32,766 bases of DNA from an uncultured Sulfitobacter sp. GTDB lineage: Bacteria; Pseudomonadota; Alphaproteobacteria; Rhodobacterales; Rhodobacteraceae. The DNA lies in contig CALKXT010000136.1 in assembly GCA_938003685.1 (NCBI GenBank), positions 1 through 32,766 on the forward strand. Reading direction: 5' to 3'. The translations under genes and the position numbers were made by a program. This document shows, in pieces, positions 1-8,165 of this stretch (positions are counted from its first letter, which is position 1; every line of letters starts with the position of its first letter). The notes beneath the pieces are model-generated. The model made no database searches, had not been told where the DNA came from, and saw only the letters and a list, made by a program, of their open reading frames with translations.

Positions 1-312
1 CCAAAGATTGCGCAACGTGTAGTGCTGGACCTAAAAGACAAGGCACCGGGCGTCATGGCGATGAGCGGCATAATGGCCGAAGCTTTGGGCGAAGAGCCCG
101 CCGAAGTGATCGAAGCCCCCGTTGTGCGCAAACCCAAGGCAACCGCGCCGAATGCATCGGCACAATCAGAAGCCTTGTCTGCGCTTGGCAATCTTGGTTA
201 CAGTCCCGGCGACGCAGCAGGTGCCGTGGCACAAGCAGCGGGCGAGATGTCGGATGCAGAAACACCCGCACTGATCCGAGCAGCGTTGAAACTGCTGGCA
301 CCTAAAGGTTAG
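1..312 (+). CDS. ruvA: RuvA, Holliday junction branch migration subunit (3' part)
   Basis: The window opens inside this gene; the reading frame is open from base 1 and gives the last 103 residues before TAG. RuvA forms the tetramer that holds the four-way junction and recruits the RuvB motor. The first visible residues ([16 protein letters not shown]) match the end of the second helix-hairpin-helix region of RuvA. After a flexible Ala/Pro-rich linker comes the small C-terminal domain III ([20 protein letters not shown]), which contacts RuvB. The GTG at 22 is internal and not the start. ruvB follows 443 bp downstream, separated by a small lipoprotein gene, whereas the two are usually adjacent. 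The identification is firm from the motif and from ruvB nearby. Confidence 0.93.
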   Translation, partial: PKIAQRVVLDLKDKAPGVMAMSGIMAEALGEEPAEVIEAPVVRKPKATAPNASAQSEALSALGNLGYSPGDAAGAVAQAAGEMSDAETPALIRAALKLLAPKG

Positions 313-394
313 GGTGGGTGGTGGGTGAACCCTCCTTTGGAGCAACCATCCATCCCTTGGGCTTAGCGTAAATATCGAGATGGGAACTAGAAAC

Positions 395-721
395 ATGAAG
401 CGAGCGTTTTTGCTGGTTCTACTTTTTGGCTCACTAACAGGTTGCCTATCACAAGGTAAAACCGTTACCGCAGATGAATTTGGAGACACGTGGCCTTTCA
501 CAGTGTCTGAAGGCAAAATACATTGCTTTGATAGCCGAGAACTGGTTTTTGAATCGGGTGGGGTACGGTATTCAATAAATGGTTGGGCTGAAACATTCGC
601 CGAACAAAAAGGCTATTCTCAAGACCTCAAACAGATATGGCGAAAAAACCCTAAGTATCCTGATCTAGATATTTTTATTAGTATAGGGGCGGTAATGAAC
701 GCGGCTGAAGAACTTTGTTAG
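395..721 (+). CDS. small lipoprotein, DUF2511 (YebY)-like
   Basis: A 108-residue protein with a short charged N terminus, a hydrophobic stretch and a lipobox LTGC, so it should be processed by signal peptidase II at Cys17. I chose the ATG at 395 (MKRAFLLV) because it gives a normal lipoprotein signal; an in-frame ATG at 380 would add five residues, and neither start has a strong Shine-Dalgarno. The body (VTADEFGDTWPFTVSEGKIHC ... SINGWAE) resembles the DUF2511/YebY pattern of a WPFTV segment, a Cys and a later NG-A segment; function is unknown in that family. The gene sits between ruvA and ruvB and is AT-rich: I count about 41% G+C over 541-720 against about 58% over three sample lines of ruvB. 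That points to a late insertion. The family call is from memory of the pattern. Confidence 0.7.
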   Translation: MKRAFLLVLLFGSLTGCLSQGKTVTADEFGDTWPFTVSEGKIHCFDSRELVFESGGVRYSINGWAETFAEQKGYSQDLKQIWRKNPKYPDLDIFISIGAVMNAAEELC

Positions 722-755
722 GTATGCTGAAGATGCATAAATTGTGGGTTGCCTC

Positions 756-1775
756 ATGAACGACAGTGACCCAACATTGCGGCCCGAAGCGCTGCCCGAG
801 GATTTTGACCGCGCCTTGCGTCCGCAGATGCTGGATGAATTCGTCGGGCAGGCTGAGGCACGCTCAAACCTCAAGGTTTTTATTCAATCCGCCAAACAAC
901 GCGGCGAGGCGATGGATCATACGTTGTTCCATGGCCCCCCCGGTTTGGGCAAAACCACGCTGGCGCAGATCATGGCGCGCGAGTTGGGTGTCGGATTTCG
1001 CATGACATCGGGGCCGGTACTGGCCAAGGCCGGTGATCTGGCGGCGATTTTGACCAACCTTGAGAAGCGCGATGTGCTGTTCATTGACGAAATTCATCGG
1101 CTGAACCCTGCTGTTGAGGAAGTGTTGTATCCAGCGCTAGAAGATTTTGAGCTGGATCTGGTGATCGGTGAAGGCCCTGCCGCGCGCACGGTGCGGATCG
1201 AATTGCAGCCCTTTACACTGGTCGGGGCAACGACGCGGATGGGGCTGTTGACAACGCCCTTGCGAGATCGCTTTGGTATTCCAACGCGGCTCCAGTTCTA
1301 TACAGAAGACGAATTGTTCATCATCGTGGATCGCAACGCCCGCAAACTGGGCGCGCCTGCGGATGAGGGCGGCGCGCGCGAGATTGCCAAACGGGCACGT
1401 GGTACACCCCGGATTGCCGGGCGCTTGTTGCGCCGGGTTGTCGATTTTGCTGTGGTTGAGGGTGATGGACGTGTGACACGTGAATTGGCTGATATGGCGC
1501 TCACACGGCTTGGCGTGGACCATCTGGGGCTTGATGGGGCGGATCGTCGGTATTTGAAGTTGATTGCGGAGAATTACCAAGGTGGACCAGTTGGGATTGA
1601 AACCATGTCGGCGGCCCTCAGCGAGAGCCGCGATGCATTAGAAGAGGTGATTGAGCCATTTTTATTGCAGCAAGGATTGATCCAACGCACCCCAAGGGGC
1701 CGGATGTTGGCGCAAAAGGCTTGGACGCACTTGGGGATGACACCGCCTAAATCGCGCGGTGACCTGTTTGGATAA
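756..1775 (+). CDS. ruvB: RuvB, Holliday junction branch migration ATPase
   Basis: A 339-residue AAA+ motor that drives branch migration of Holliday junctions with RuvA during recombinational repair. Visible motifs are Walker [10 protein letters not shown] (Lys66), Walker [12 protein letters not shown], the sensor GATTR, the arginine-finger region PLRDRFGI, and the C-terminal winged-helix segment ending [12 protein letters not shown]. Length and order match the family. I place the start at ATG 756 ([18 protein letters not shown]), the usual type of RuvB N terminus; the upstream in-frame GTG at 744 would add four unsupported residues. Upstream lies the DUF2511-like lipoprotein gene; downstream, 21 bp away, is an unrecognised gene that leads into ybgC and tol-pal. 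Confidence 0.97.
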   Translation: MNDSDPTLRPEALPEDFDRALRPQMLDEFVGQAEARSNLKVFIQSAKQRGEAMDHTLFHGPPGLGKTTLAQIMARELGVGFRMTSGPVLAKAGDLAAILTNLEKRDVLFIDEIHRLNPAVEEVLYPALEDFELDLVIGEGPAARTVRIELQPFTLVGATTRMGLLTTPLRDRFGIPTRLQFYTEDELFIIVDRNARKLGAPADEGGAREIAKRARGTPRIAGRLLRRVVDFAVVEGDGRVTRELADMALTRLGVDHLGLDGADRRYLKLIAENYQGGPVGIETMSAALSESRDALEEVIEPFLLQQGLIQRTPRGRMLAQKAWTHLGMTPPKSRGDLFG

Positions 1776-1796
1776 TCCGGTGTGGAGTTAACAAAT

Positions 1797-2420
1797 ATGA
1801 AACCAGAAGAGATTGAAGCGCTGTTCACACGCAGCGACGACAGCTATGCATTCGCCCGCTGGGGCAGGGCCATCTGCCCGGTTGTGTTTGGTGTCGATGA
1901 CGCGACGCTGGGCGTGGTCAAAGGTGCGCTTGAGGCGGTTGTCACGTTGGCCGGTCACGAGATGGGCGATATGGACGCTGAGCTTGGCAGCAATCTGATG
2001 ATGTTCTTTTTCTCAGACTGGACTGAACTGCCTGACGTCAAAGGTATGGACCGTTTGGTGCCTGATCTTGCGCCCTTGGTGGCACGCTTGCAGGCGGCGG
2101 ATGCGAACCAATATCGGATTTTCCGCTTTGATGATTCCGGCGCGATCAAGGCTTGTTTTGTATTCTTGCGGATGGATGAACACTTGAGTGCTGTACCCGC
2201 CCATACGTTGGCGCTGTCGCAGATCACCCAGTCGATGGTGTTGTGGTCCGATACGGCGTTTCAAGATCGATCACCCTTGGCGGTAAATAGGGACACAACG
2301 ATCATGCGCCCTGATATCGCGACACTCCTGCGTGCGGCCTATGACCCAGTGTTGCCTGTCGTTGCACATGATCCATCCCACGCGCTGCGGCTGTCTGCGC
2401 GTATCGGGTTGGTGCAATGA
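1797..2420 (+). CDS. conserved-looking hypothetical protein between ruvB and ybgC
   Basis: A 207-residue soluble-looking protein that I do not recognise. The start at ATG 1797 is supported by GGAG at 1784-1787 with nine bases of spacing; a GTG at 1782 is in frame but lies upstream of that site. It begins MKPEEIEALFTRSDDSYAFARWGRAICPVVFGVDD, has a central hydrophobic patch (NLMMFFFSDW) and an alternating beta-like segment (YRIFRFDDSGAIKACFVFLRM). There is no signal peptide, transmembrane helix or known catalytic motif. Its stop overlaps the ybgC start in an ATGA arrangement at 2417-2420, so the two are probably translationally coupled and it may belong to the tol-pal transcript. Codon use looks like its neighbours, so it is likely an old resident gene. 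Confidence 0.8.
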   Translation: MKPEEIEALFTRSDDSYAFARWGRAICPVVFGVDDATLGVVKGALEAVVTLAGHEMGDMDAELGSNLMMFFFSDWTELPDVKGMDRLVPDLAPLVARLQAADANQYRIFRFDDSGAIKACFVFLRMDEHLSAVPAHTLALSQITQSMVLWSDTAFQDRSPLAVNRDTTIMRPDIATLLRAAYDPVLPVVAHDPSHALRLSARIGLVQ

Positions 2421-2806
2421 CCCACCACTTCCCGATCCGGGTATATTACGAAGATACCGACATGGCAGGCATCGTCTATTATGCCAATTACTTACGCTAT
2501 ATTGAGCGTGCGCGCAGCGACCTCGTGCGCGAGATCGGGATTGATCAGCTTGCGATGAAAGCCGAGGGCATCGTCTTTGCCGTGCGCCGGGTTGAGGCGG
2601 ATTATCTGGCTCCGGCGCATTTTGATGAGGTTCTTGATGTGCGCACGCGGGTTCAAGGGATCACGCCTGCAAGGATGATCTTGGCGCAAGAGGTGCGGCG
2701 AGATGAGACACTTCTATTCAACGCAATCGTGACCATCGCTAGCATCGGATCGACTGGTAAACCTGTCCGTTTGCCAGCGAAACTTCGCTCAATCATGCCT
2801 GCGTAG
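2417..2806 (+). CDS. ybgC: YbgC, Tol-Pal-associated acyl-CoA thioesterase
   Basis: A 129-residue single hotdog-fold thioesterase of the 4-hydroxybenzoyl-CoA thioesterase type. The signature YYEDTDMAGIVYYANYLRYIERAR contains the catalytic Asp (Asp15, equivalent to Asp18 of E. coli YbgC). Known relatives hydrolyse short acyl-CoAs and the gene is the habitual first gene of tol-pal operons, although its role in Tol function is unclear. Its ATG overlaps the stop of the preceding hypothetical gene by four bases, which indicates coupling. A 127-bp spacer with a hairpin separates it from tolQ. Confidence 0.95.
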   Translation: MTHHFPIRVYYEDTDMAGIVYYANYLRYIERARSDLVREIGIDQLAMKAEGIVFAVRRVEADYLAPAHFDEVLDVRTRVQGITPARMILAQEVRRDETLLFNAIVTIASIGSTGKPVRLPAKLRSIMPA

Positions 2807-2868
2807 GCGGCGTACCACCAACAGTCTAGCTTTCCCCGTTGCGCTGGGTTAGATTCATGACAAATGGA

Positions 2869-2886
2869 GCCTTGGAAAACCAAGGC
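2869..2886 (+). other. perfect 7-bp hairpin in the ybgC-tolQ spacer
   Basis: GCCTTGG (2869-2875), loop AAAA, CCAAGGC (2880-2886). No T-run follows, so it does not look like an ordinary intrinsic terminator. The right arm is also part of a second palindrome, CAAGGCCTTG (2881-2890), so two mutually exclusive folds are possible. It lies 47 bp before the tolQ start and inside a weak 20-codon small ORF (2857-2919). It could modulate read-through or mRNA stability ahead of tolQ; that role is inference. Confidence 0.45.
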
Positions 2887-2933
2887 CTTGAGGCAGTGAG
2901 CCGCGTAAGCGGTGGTTAAATAGAGCAGGACAC

Positions 2934-3629
2934 ATGCAGACAGCATTATTAGCAGCCAACGTGGGTGGCAGCATTTCGGTATGGTCAATGTTTGCCGAGG
3001 CAACCGTGACCGTGAAATTGGTGATGATCGCGCTGATCGTGGCATCGTTTTGGTCATGGTCGATCATCGTTCAGAAAATCATCCAATATCGCAAGGCACG
3101 CGCCGAAGCAGCCGCCTTTGATCAGGCGTTTTGGTCAGGTGAGCCGCTGGACGCGCTGTTTGATAATGTTGGGGCTGATCCTGATGGCCCGGCTGAGAAA
3201 ATTTTTGCGGCTGGTATGTCTGAATGGCGCAGATCGCATCGCGATGATGGCGGGCTGATTCCCGGTGCCACCGCGCGCATTGATCGCAGCATGGATGTGG
3301 CGATGGCGAAAGAGGCCGAAAAGCTGCAAAAGGGCCTGCCCGTGTTGGCGACTGTTGGTTCTACCGCGCCATTTGTTGGCCTGTTTGGGACCGTATTTGG
3401 CATCATGAACGCCTTTATCGAAATCGCAGAGCAGCAAAACACCAACCTAGCCGTTGTGGCCCCCGGTATTGCCGAAGCATTGTTGGCAACTGGCATGGGC
3501 CTAATGGCCGCGATCCCGGCGGTTGTTTTCTATAACAAGCTGAGTGCTGACAGCGACCGTATCCTTGGTGGCTACGAGGGTTTCTCAGACGAATTTGCCA
3601 CCATCCTTAGCCGTCAGTTGGATTCCTAA
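2934..3629 (+). CDS. tolQ: TolQ, inner-membrane proton-channel subunit
   Basis: A 231-residue MotA/TolQ/ExbB family protein. Three transmembrane helices are visible at about residues 27-48, 139-162 and 178-202, with the large cytoplasmic loop between the first two. The conserved channel segment TVGSTAPFVGLFGTVFGIMNAF and the third-helix EALLATGMGLMAAIPAVVFYN are typical. With TolR it uses the proton gradient to energise TolA, which drives outer-membrane constriction during division. The start ATG 2934 is preceded by GCAGGA. tolR begins three bases after the stop, so the two are co-translated. Confidence 0.96.
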   Translation: MQTALLAANVGGSISVWSMFAEATVTVKLVMIALIVASFWSWSIIVQKIIQYRKARAEAAAFDQAFWSGEPLDALFDNVGADPDGPAEKIFAAGMSEWRRSHRDDGGLIPGATARIDRSMDVAMAKEAEKLQKGLPVLATVGSTAPFVGLFGTVFGIMNAFIEIAEQQNTNLAVVAPGIAEALLATGMGLMAAIPAVVFYNKLSADSDRILGGYEGFSDEFATILSRQLDS

Positions 3630-3632
3630 GCC

Positions 3633-4106
3633 ATGGGCGCTGGGGTTATCAAAAAGCAGGGTGGACGTGGTCGCCGTCGTGGCCGTAGCCAACCGATGGC
3701 TGAGATTAACGTCACGCCGTTTGTGGACGTGATGTTGGTGTTGCTGATCATATTTATGGTTGCCGCACCTTTGTTGACTGTCGGTGTCCCTGTTGAACTG
3801 CCCAAGACCGCGGCGGGTGCCTTGCCATCAGAGCAAGAAGAACCGCTGACGGTCACTATTACCGCGGATGGCGGTGTGCAAATCCAAACCACGCAAACCG
3901 AACGCGCCGATTTGGTCAATAAACTGCGTGCGATTGCGGCAGAACGTGCGAGCGACCGCGTGTTCCTGCGGGCGGATGGCAAGGTGCCGTATAGCGCTGT
4001 CATGGAAATCATGGGGGCGCTCAACGCAGGTGGTTTTTCTAACATCGGTCTGGTGACAGACATCGGTGGTCCGGCGCTGGATGGCAGCGACGCATCGGGT
4101 GGCTAG
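3633..4106 (+). CDS. tolR: TolR, proton-channel subunit
   Basis: A 157-residue ExbD/TolR family protein with a basic cytoplasmic N terminus (GRGRRRGRSQ), one transmembrane helix at about residues 32-49, and a periplasmic domain. The helix begins in the family signature AEINVTPFVDVMLVLLIIFM, with the proton-carrying Asp at residue 32 (the E. coli TolR Asp23 position). It pairs with TolQ to power TolA. The gene is packed three bases after tolQ and two bases before the GTG of tolA. Confidence 0.96.
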   Translation: MGAGVIKKQGGRGRRRGRSQPMAEINVTPFVDVMLVLLIIFMVAAPLLTVGVPVELPKTAAGALPSEQEEPLTVTITADGGVQIQTTQTERADLVNKLRAIAAERASDRVFLRADGKVPYSAVMEIMGALNAGGFSNIGLVTDIGGPALDGSDASGG

Positions 4107-4108
4107 GC

Positions 4109-5215
4109 GTGGACACCGGGCATTATATCTCTGGTACAGGGCATCTGGTGTTCATCGGATGGCTGCTGTTTGGTAGCGCATTTGATGCGGACCCACCGCC
4201 ATTTGAAATGACCGAAGTATCGGTGATCTCAGGTGCGGATTTTGATGCATTGGTTGCCGCTCAGCAATCGCCTGATACATCCACAGACGTGGCACAACCT
4301 GCATCGCCAGATGTGCCCGCAGAGGTGCCTGATGTTGCGGCCACGCCGGACACTGCGATTGAACAGCCAACGCCGATCCAAACCGAAACACCCCCTGAAG
4401 ACATCGCGCCAGAGGTGCCAGAACTGTCACTGCCCCCAGAGGCACAGGTGGATGATACGCCACCTGAGTTGGATCAACCCATAGGCGATGTTGCCGTGCT
4501 GGTGCCTGATATTGCGCCAGAGGCCGTCGCGCGCCCTGTTGAACGTGTGGCACCGGAACCCGTGGCACAGCCTGATCCTGATGCGGCCCCAGACACGGTT
4601 GAACAGGAAGCCGTGGCACCAGACGCCACAGGCGAAACGATAGAAGAACCACAAGAGGCACAATCACCCGAAGAAGCCACAACTGAGATTGTGACAGAAG
4701 CCACTGCTGCCCCCAGAGCATCCTCGCGCCCACCGGGGCGTCGGCCCGCCGCGCCACAGCCTCAGGTCGCTGACACGCCAGTTGAGACTCCAACTGAGAC
4801 TGCGGCCACATCAACCACAGATGCGGATGCCGTTGCTGCGGCCCTTGCCGAAGCGTTAAGCGGGGCAGAAACACCCGCCGCCACCGCGCCAAGTGGCCCG
4901 CCCCTGTCTGTTGGGGAAAAAGAGTCGCTGCGTGTCGCGGTTTCAGCCTGTTGGAACGTCGATGTCGGGGGGCGCTCTGCGGATACTGTTGTTACTGTGC
5001 GCGTGAACCTTGATCGCACCGGCAAGATTGTGGGTAATGTTCAACAGATCGCGAGCGAAGGTGGCACACCTGCCGCTGTGGCCTCGGCATTTCAGGCGGC
5101 GCGCCGTGCGATCTTGATCTGCCAAAAGCAAGGATATCAACTGCCCGCTGATAAGTATGAGCAGTGGAAAGTGATTGAGATGACCTTTGATCCCAAAAAG
5201 ATGAGGGTCAAATGA
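4109..5215 (+). CDS. tolA: TolA, trans-envelope energy transducer
   Basis: A 368-residue protein with the three-part TolA layout: a short N terminus and one transmembrane helix (about residues 11-25, HLVFIGWLLFGSAF), a long Pro/Ala/Glu/Thr-rich periplasmic spacer (about 50-265) and a compact C-terminal TonB/TolA-like domain (about 268-368, with SACWNVDVGG and VTVRVNLDRTGKIV). The spacer here is Pro- and acid-rich (repeats such as PEVPDV and PDIAPEA) rather than the Lys/Ala-rich coiled coil of E. coli. The start is GTG at 4109, two bases after the tolR stop; no better in-frame start is seen. TolA connects TolQR to Pal and TolB. Position and architecture make the call secure although sequence is poorly conserved in this family. 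Confidence 0.92.
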   Translation: MDTGHYISGTGHLVFIGWLLFGSAFDADPPPFEMTEVSVISGADFDALVAAQQSPDTSTDVAQPASPDVPAEVPDVAATPDTAIEQPTPIQTETPPEDIAPEVPELSLPPEAQVDDTPPELDQPIGDVAVLVPDIAPEAVARPVERVAPEPVAQPDPDAAPDTVEQEAVAPDATGETIEEPQEAQSPEEATTEIVTEATAAPRASSRPPGRRPAAPQPQVADTPVETPTETAATSTTDADAVAAALAEALSGAETPAATAPSGPPLSVGEKESLRVAVSACWNVDVGGRSADTVVTVRVNLDRTGKIVGNVQQIASEGGTPAAVASAFQAARRAILICQKQGYQLPADKYEQWKVIEMTFDPKKMRVK

Positions 5216-5216
5216 T

Positions 5217-5232
5217 CAAGCAAGCAAGCAAG
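5217..5232. repeat. (CAAG)4 tetranucleotide repeat after tolA
   Basis: Four exact CAAG units start two bases after the tolA stop codon, in the 163-bp spacer before tolB. The repeat is non-coding, so slippage would change only the spacer length. The rest of the spacer shows no terminator. A TTGACA at 5342-5347 lacks a good -10 partner at the right distance. Confidence 0.6.
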
Positions 5233-5378
5233 ACACCAACCACGCTGGCGATAAATTGCTTAGGAAGTAACCCGTCAGTTGTGCACTGCGGTGCCAAAGA
5301 CGCTAAACTTCCCCTCGAAAAACACCTGCAATACCGACACATTGACATGACGTTTGGTCCTGAAAGGATTTGCATCAG

Positions 5379-6704
5379 ATGAATATACGTTTTCTTAGCA
5401 TATGCTTGGCGCTGCTTTGTGCCGTTGCCCTGCCGTACCAGGCCCAAGCGCAAGATCCGCTTAAGATCACTATTGATGAAGGGATTATTGAACCCTTGCC
5501 GTTTGCAGTGCCGACATTTCAACCTGAAAGCGCCGAAGCCGGACAAATGGCAAGTGATCTGGCTCGTGTGGTTGCCGAAGACCTGATCGGCACAGGGTTG
5601 TTCCGGGAAATCCCAGCCAGTGCGTTTATCTCAACCGTCAGCGACTTTAACGCGAGCGTTCAATATGCCGATTGGAAAGCCATCAACGCGCAGGCGCTGG
5701 TGACAGGTGCTGTGAACGTGCAGGGCAACTCTGTGAACGTAAAGTTCCGCGTCTATGATGTGTTTTCTGGTGCCGAAATGGGCAACGGATTGCAGTTCTC
5801 TGGCACTGTCGATGGCTGGCGTCGCATGGCGCACAAAGTTGCGGATGAGGTCTATAGCCGGATCACAGGCGAAGGCGGTTATTTTGACAGCCGCGTTGTC
5901 TACGTGTCTGAGACCGGGCCAAAAGATGATCGTAAAAAGCGTCTGGCGGTCATGGATTATGATGGGGCAAATGTGCAGTTTCTTACCGATTCAGGTTCGA
6001 TCGTACTGGCCCCGCGCTTTTCACCCAGCGGTGATCGGGTGCTGTATACCAGTTATGAAAGCGGATTTCCGCGCATTTACGTGTTGGACATCGGCAGTGT
6101 TTCGCGCCGTGTGCTGGAAAGTGCCGATGGCACGATGAGCTTTGCCCCCCGGTTTTCGCCGTCTGGGCAAACGGTTGTGTTTTCTCTGACCACGGGCGGT
6201 AACACAGACATTTATACCATGGATATCGCCAGCGGCGCGTCCGTGCGCCTGACAAATACGCCCGCGATTGAAACGGCGCCCAGCTTTTCGCCGGATGGCA
6301 ATCGCATCGTATTTGAAAGCGACCGATCCGGCACACAACAGCTTTATGTCATGTCCGCAACAGGCGGCGAAGCAAAGCGAATTTCCTTTGGAGAAGGGCG
6401 ATATGGCACGCCTGTATGGTCCCCGCGCGGCGATTTAGTGGCCTTCACAAAACAGAACAAGGGTCGTTTCCACATTGGTGTCATGCGTTTGGACGGCTCT
6501 GAAGAGCGTTTGTTGACCGCCTCGTTCCTTGATGAAGGACCAACATGGTCCCCCAATGGCCGCGTGATCATGTTCACCCGCGAGACCCAAGGCGCTGGCG
6601 GCTCATCGACACTCTATTCTGTGGACATTTCAGGTCGCAATCTGCGCCCTGTGCGTACGCCAGATGGTGGATCAGACCCGTCATGGTCGCCGTTGCAAAA
6701 GTGA
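5379..6704 (+). CDS. tolB: TolB, periplasmic beta-propeller of Tol-Pal
   Basis: A 441-residue periplasmic protein. A Sec signal peptide (about residues 1-24, ending YQAQA) is followed by the N-terminal TolB domain ([20 protein letters not shown]) and a beta-propeller of repeated [32 protein letters not shown] blades ending DPSWSPLQK. It binds Pal and TolA and regulates Pal mobility. I chose ATG 5379: AGGA at 5365-5368 lies ten bases upstream, while a TTG at 5370 would place only three extra residues before the signal and sits on top of the ribosome site. Gene length and blade pattern fit the family. Confidence 0.96.
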   Translation: MNIRFLSICLALLCAVALPYQAQAQDPLKITIDEGIIEPLPFAVPTFQPESAEAGQMASDLARVVAEDLIGTGLFREIPASAFISTVSDFNASVQYADWKAINAQALVTGAVNVQGNSVNVKFRVYDVFSGAEMGNGLQFSGTVDGWRRMAHKVADEVYSRITGEGGYFDSRVVYVSETGPKDDRKKRLAVMDYDGANVQFLTDSGSIVLAPRFSPSGDRVLYTSYESGFPRIYVLDIGSVSRRVLESADGTMSFAPRFSPSGQTVVFSLTTGGNTDIYTMDIASGASVRLTNTPAIETAPSFSPDGNRIVFESDRSGTQQLYVMSATGGEAKRISFGEGRYGTPVWSPRGDLVAFTKQNKGRFHIGVMRLDGSEERLLTASFLDEGPTWSPNGRVIMFTRETQGAGGSSTLYSVDISGRNLRPVRTPDGGSDPSWSPLQK

Positions 6705-6798
6705 TCATGGCACAGTCGTGTAGAATATTCCCAAACCACGCGTGGCTGTGGTAAACAAAAAATAATTGGCAGAAAGCCATCAATGAAGAGGCAGTAGC

Positions 6799-7320
6799 AT
6801 GAACCGTATTTTAACAAGCACGATCCTGATTGCGGCATTGGCCGTTTCGGCCTGTACAGACCCAAGTCGTTTTGGCGCAGGCGGGGCAGATGGTGTCGGC
6901 ACAAACGTGCCCCAAAATGGTGGCATTGTACCGGGCAGTGCGAATGATCCATCCTCAACCGCGTATTTCCAACAGGCTGTTGGCGACCGGGTGTTGTTTG
7001 AGGTCGACCAATCCACTCTGACGGCTACAGGCCGTGCGACACTAGATGGGCAAGCCGCGTGGCTGTTAAGTAACTCTGATTATCAGGCCGTGATCGAAGG
7101 TCATGCAGATGAACAGGGTACACGTGATTATAACCTTGCCCTTGGCGCGCGCCGTGCCAATTCAGCCCAAGAATATCTGGCCTCCAAAGGTGTGCCATCC
7201 TCGCGCATGCGAGTTGTAAGCTACGGCAAAGAACGCCCCATCGAAATTTGTTCAGAAGAAGCCTGCTATGCCAAAAACCGTCGCGCGGTGACGGTATTGG
7301 CTGGCGGTTTGACCAGCTAA
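6799..7320 (+). CDS. pal: Pal, peptidoglycan-associated lipoprotein
   Basis: A 173-residue lipoprotein with lipobox VSAC (acylated Cys19), a low-complexity Gly/Asn-rich linker (about 25-55), and an OmpA-like peptidoglycan-binding domain (about 65-170). The domain carries GHADEQGTRDYNLALGARRA, and NRRA lies near its end. It tethers the outer membrane to the cell wall and is the partner of TolB and TolA. The ATG at 6799 follows GAAGAGGCAG. The 94-bp spacer from tolB contains a CCACGCGTGG palindrome at 6736-6745 but no obvious terminator or promoter. cpoB follows at once. Confidence 0.97.
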   Translation: MNRILTSTILIAALAVSACTDPSRFGAGGADGVGTNVPQNGGIVPGSANDPSSTAYFQQAVGDRVLFEVDQSTLTATGRATLDGQAAWLLSNSDYQAVIEGHADEQGTRDYNLALGARRANSAQEYLASKGVPSSRMRVVSYGKERPIEICSEEACYAKNRRAVTVLAGGLTS

Positions 7321-7333
7321 GGTACGTTTGATC

Positions 7334-8161
7334 ATGATCACACGCATTGTTTTCACTTTGACATTGGGGCTGCTGGTCAGTCCCATGTCTTTACAGGCGC
7401 AAGATGCACAAACCCTTGCGGATGTGCGCCAAGAACTTACGATTCTGAATGTTGAGGTGCAAAAGCTCAAACGCGAGTTGTCGACCACGGGCAATGTATC
7501 TGTGCAAACAGGCGGCGGATCGGTGCTTGAGCGTGTGAATGCGATGGAAAGTGAATTACAACGTGTCACCTCAAAGACCGAAGAACTGGAAAACCGCATA
7601 AACCGGGTGGTGTCGGATGGCACCAGACGCATTGGAGATCTAGAATTCCGTTTGGTTGAACTTGAGGGTGGTGATATCTCGACCCTTGGTGAGACATCGA
7701 CATTGGGCGGTGAAGGGCAAACCACAACTCAGGCCCCTTTGACAGCACCCTCCACGCCAACCGACACAGCATCCCTAGCTGTTGGTGAAAAGGCAGACTT
7801 TGAGCGGGCGCAGGCGGCGCTCGCATCCGGTGACTTTCGAGGCGCCGCTGACCAGTTTGCGACCTTTAATCAAACCTACCCCGGCGGACCGCTAGCAGCA
7901 GAAGCGGATTTGCGACGCGGTGAGGCACTTAGCAGCATGGGCGACACACGCGAAGCCGCGCGTGCATTCCTTGCCAGTTTTACGGCCGAACCGGTTGGTC
8001 CTGTTGCGTCCACTTCCTTGTTTGAACTTGGCCGTGCGTTGGGTCGATTGGGCCAAACCCAAGAAGCTTGTGTGACACTTAGTGAAGTTGCAGTGCGCTT
8101 CCCTGATAGCCCTGCCGTTGCCCAGGCAACCGCAGAAAGAACGAAAATCGGCTGCTCTTAA
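7334..8161 (+). CDS. cpoB: CpoB/YbgF, periplasmic TPR protein of Tol-Pal
   Basis: A 275-residue protein with a signal peptide (about residues 1-22, ending SLQA), heptad-like coiled-coil stretches (LNVEVQKLKREL; ERVNAMESELQRV; EELENRINRV), a Thr/Ala-rich linker, and C-terminal TPR repeats from about residue 150 (ADFERAQAALASGDFRGAADQFATF, and ALSSMGDTREAARAFLASF). CpoB couples peptidoglycan synthesis to Tol-driven outer-membrane constriction. I use ATG 7334; a TTG at 7328 is also in frame and the ribosome site is weak for both. It ends four bases before tilS. Confidence 0.92.
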   Translation: MITRIVFTLTLGLLVSPMSLQAQDAQTLADVRQELTILNVEVQKLKRELSTTGNVSVQTGGGSVLERVNAMESELQRVTSKTEELENRINRVVSDGTRRIGDLEFRLVELEGGDISTLGETSTLGGEGQTTTQAPLTAPSTPTDTASLAVGEKADFERAQAALASGDFRGAADQFATFNQTYPGGPLAAEADLRRGEALSSMGDTREAARAFLASFTAEPVGPVASTSLFELGRALGRLGQTQEACVTLSEVAVRFPDSPAVAQATAERTKIGCS

Positions 8162-8165
8162 TCCA

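Noticed and set aside
4152-4892. 246-codon minus-strand frame in tolA
   Set aside because: It mirrors the Pro/Ala/Glu-rich spacer of TolA; low complexity removes stop codons from the other strand.
5342-5370. TTGACA as -35 element of a tolB promoter
   Set aside because: At 17 bases of spacing the -10 would be AGGATT, with two of six matches and lying on the ribosome site.
5347-5382. 11-codon ORF overlapping the tolB start in an ATGA junction
   Set aside because: It has no ribosome site of its own; the tolB site lies inside it, and chance overlap is likely at this length.
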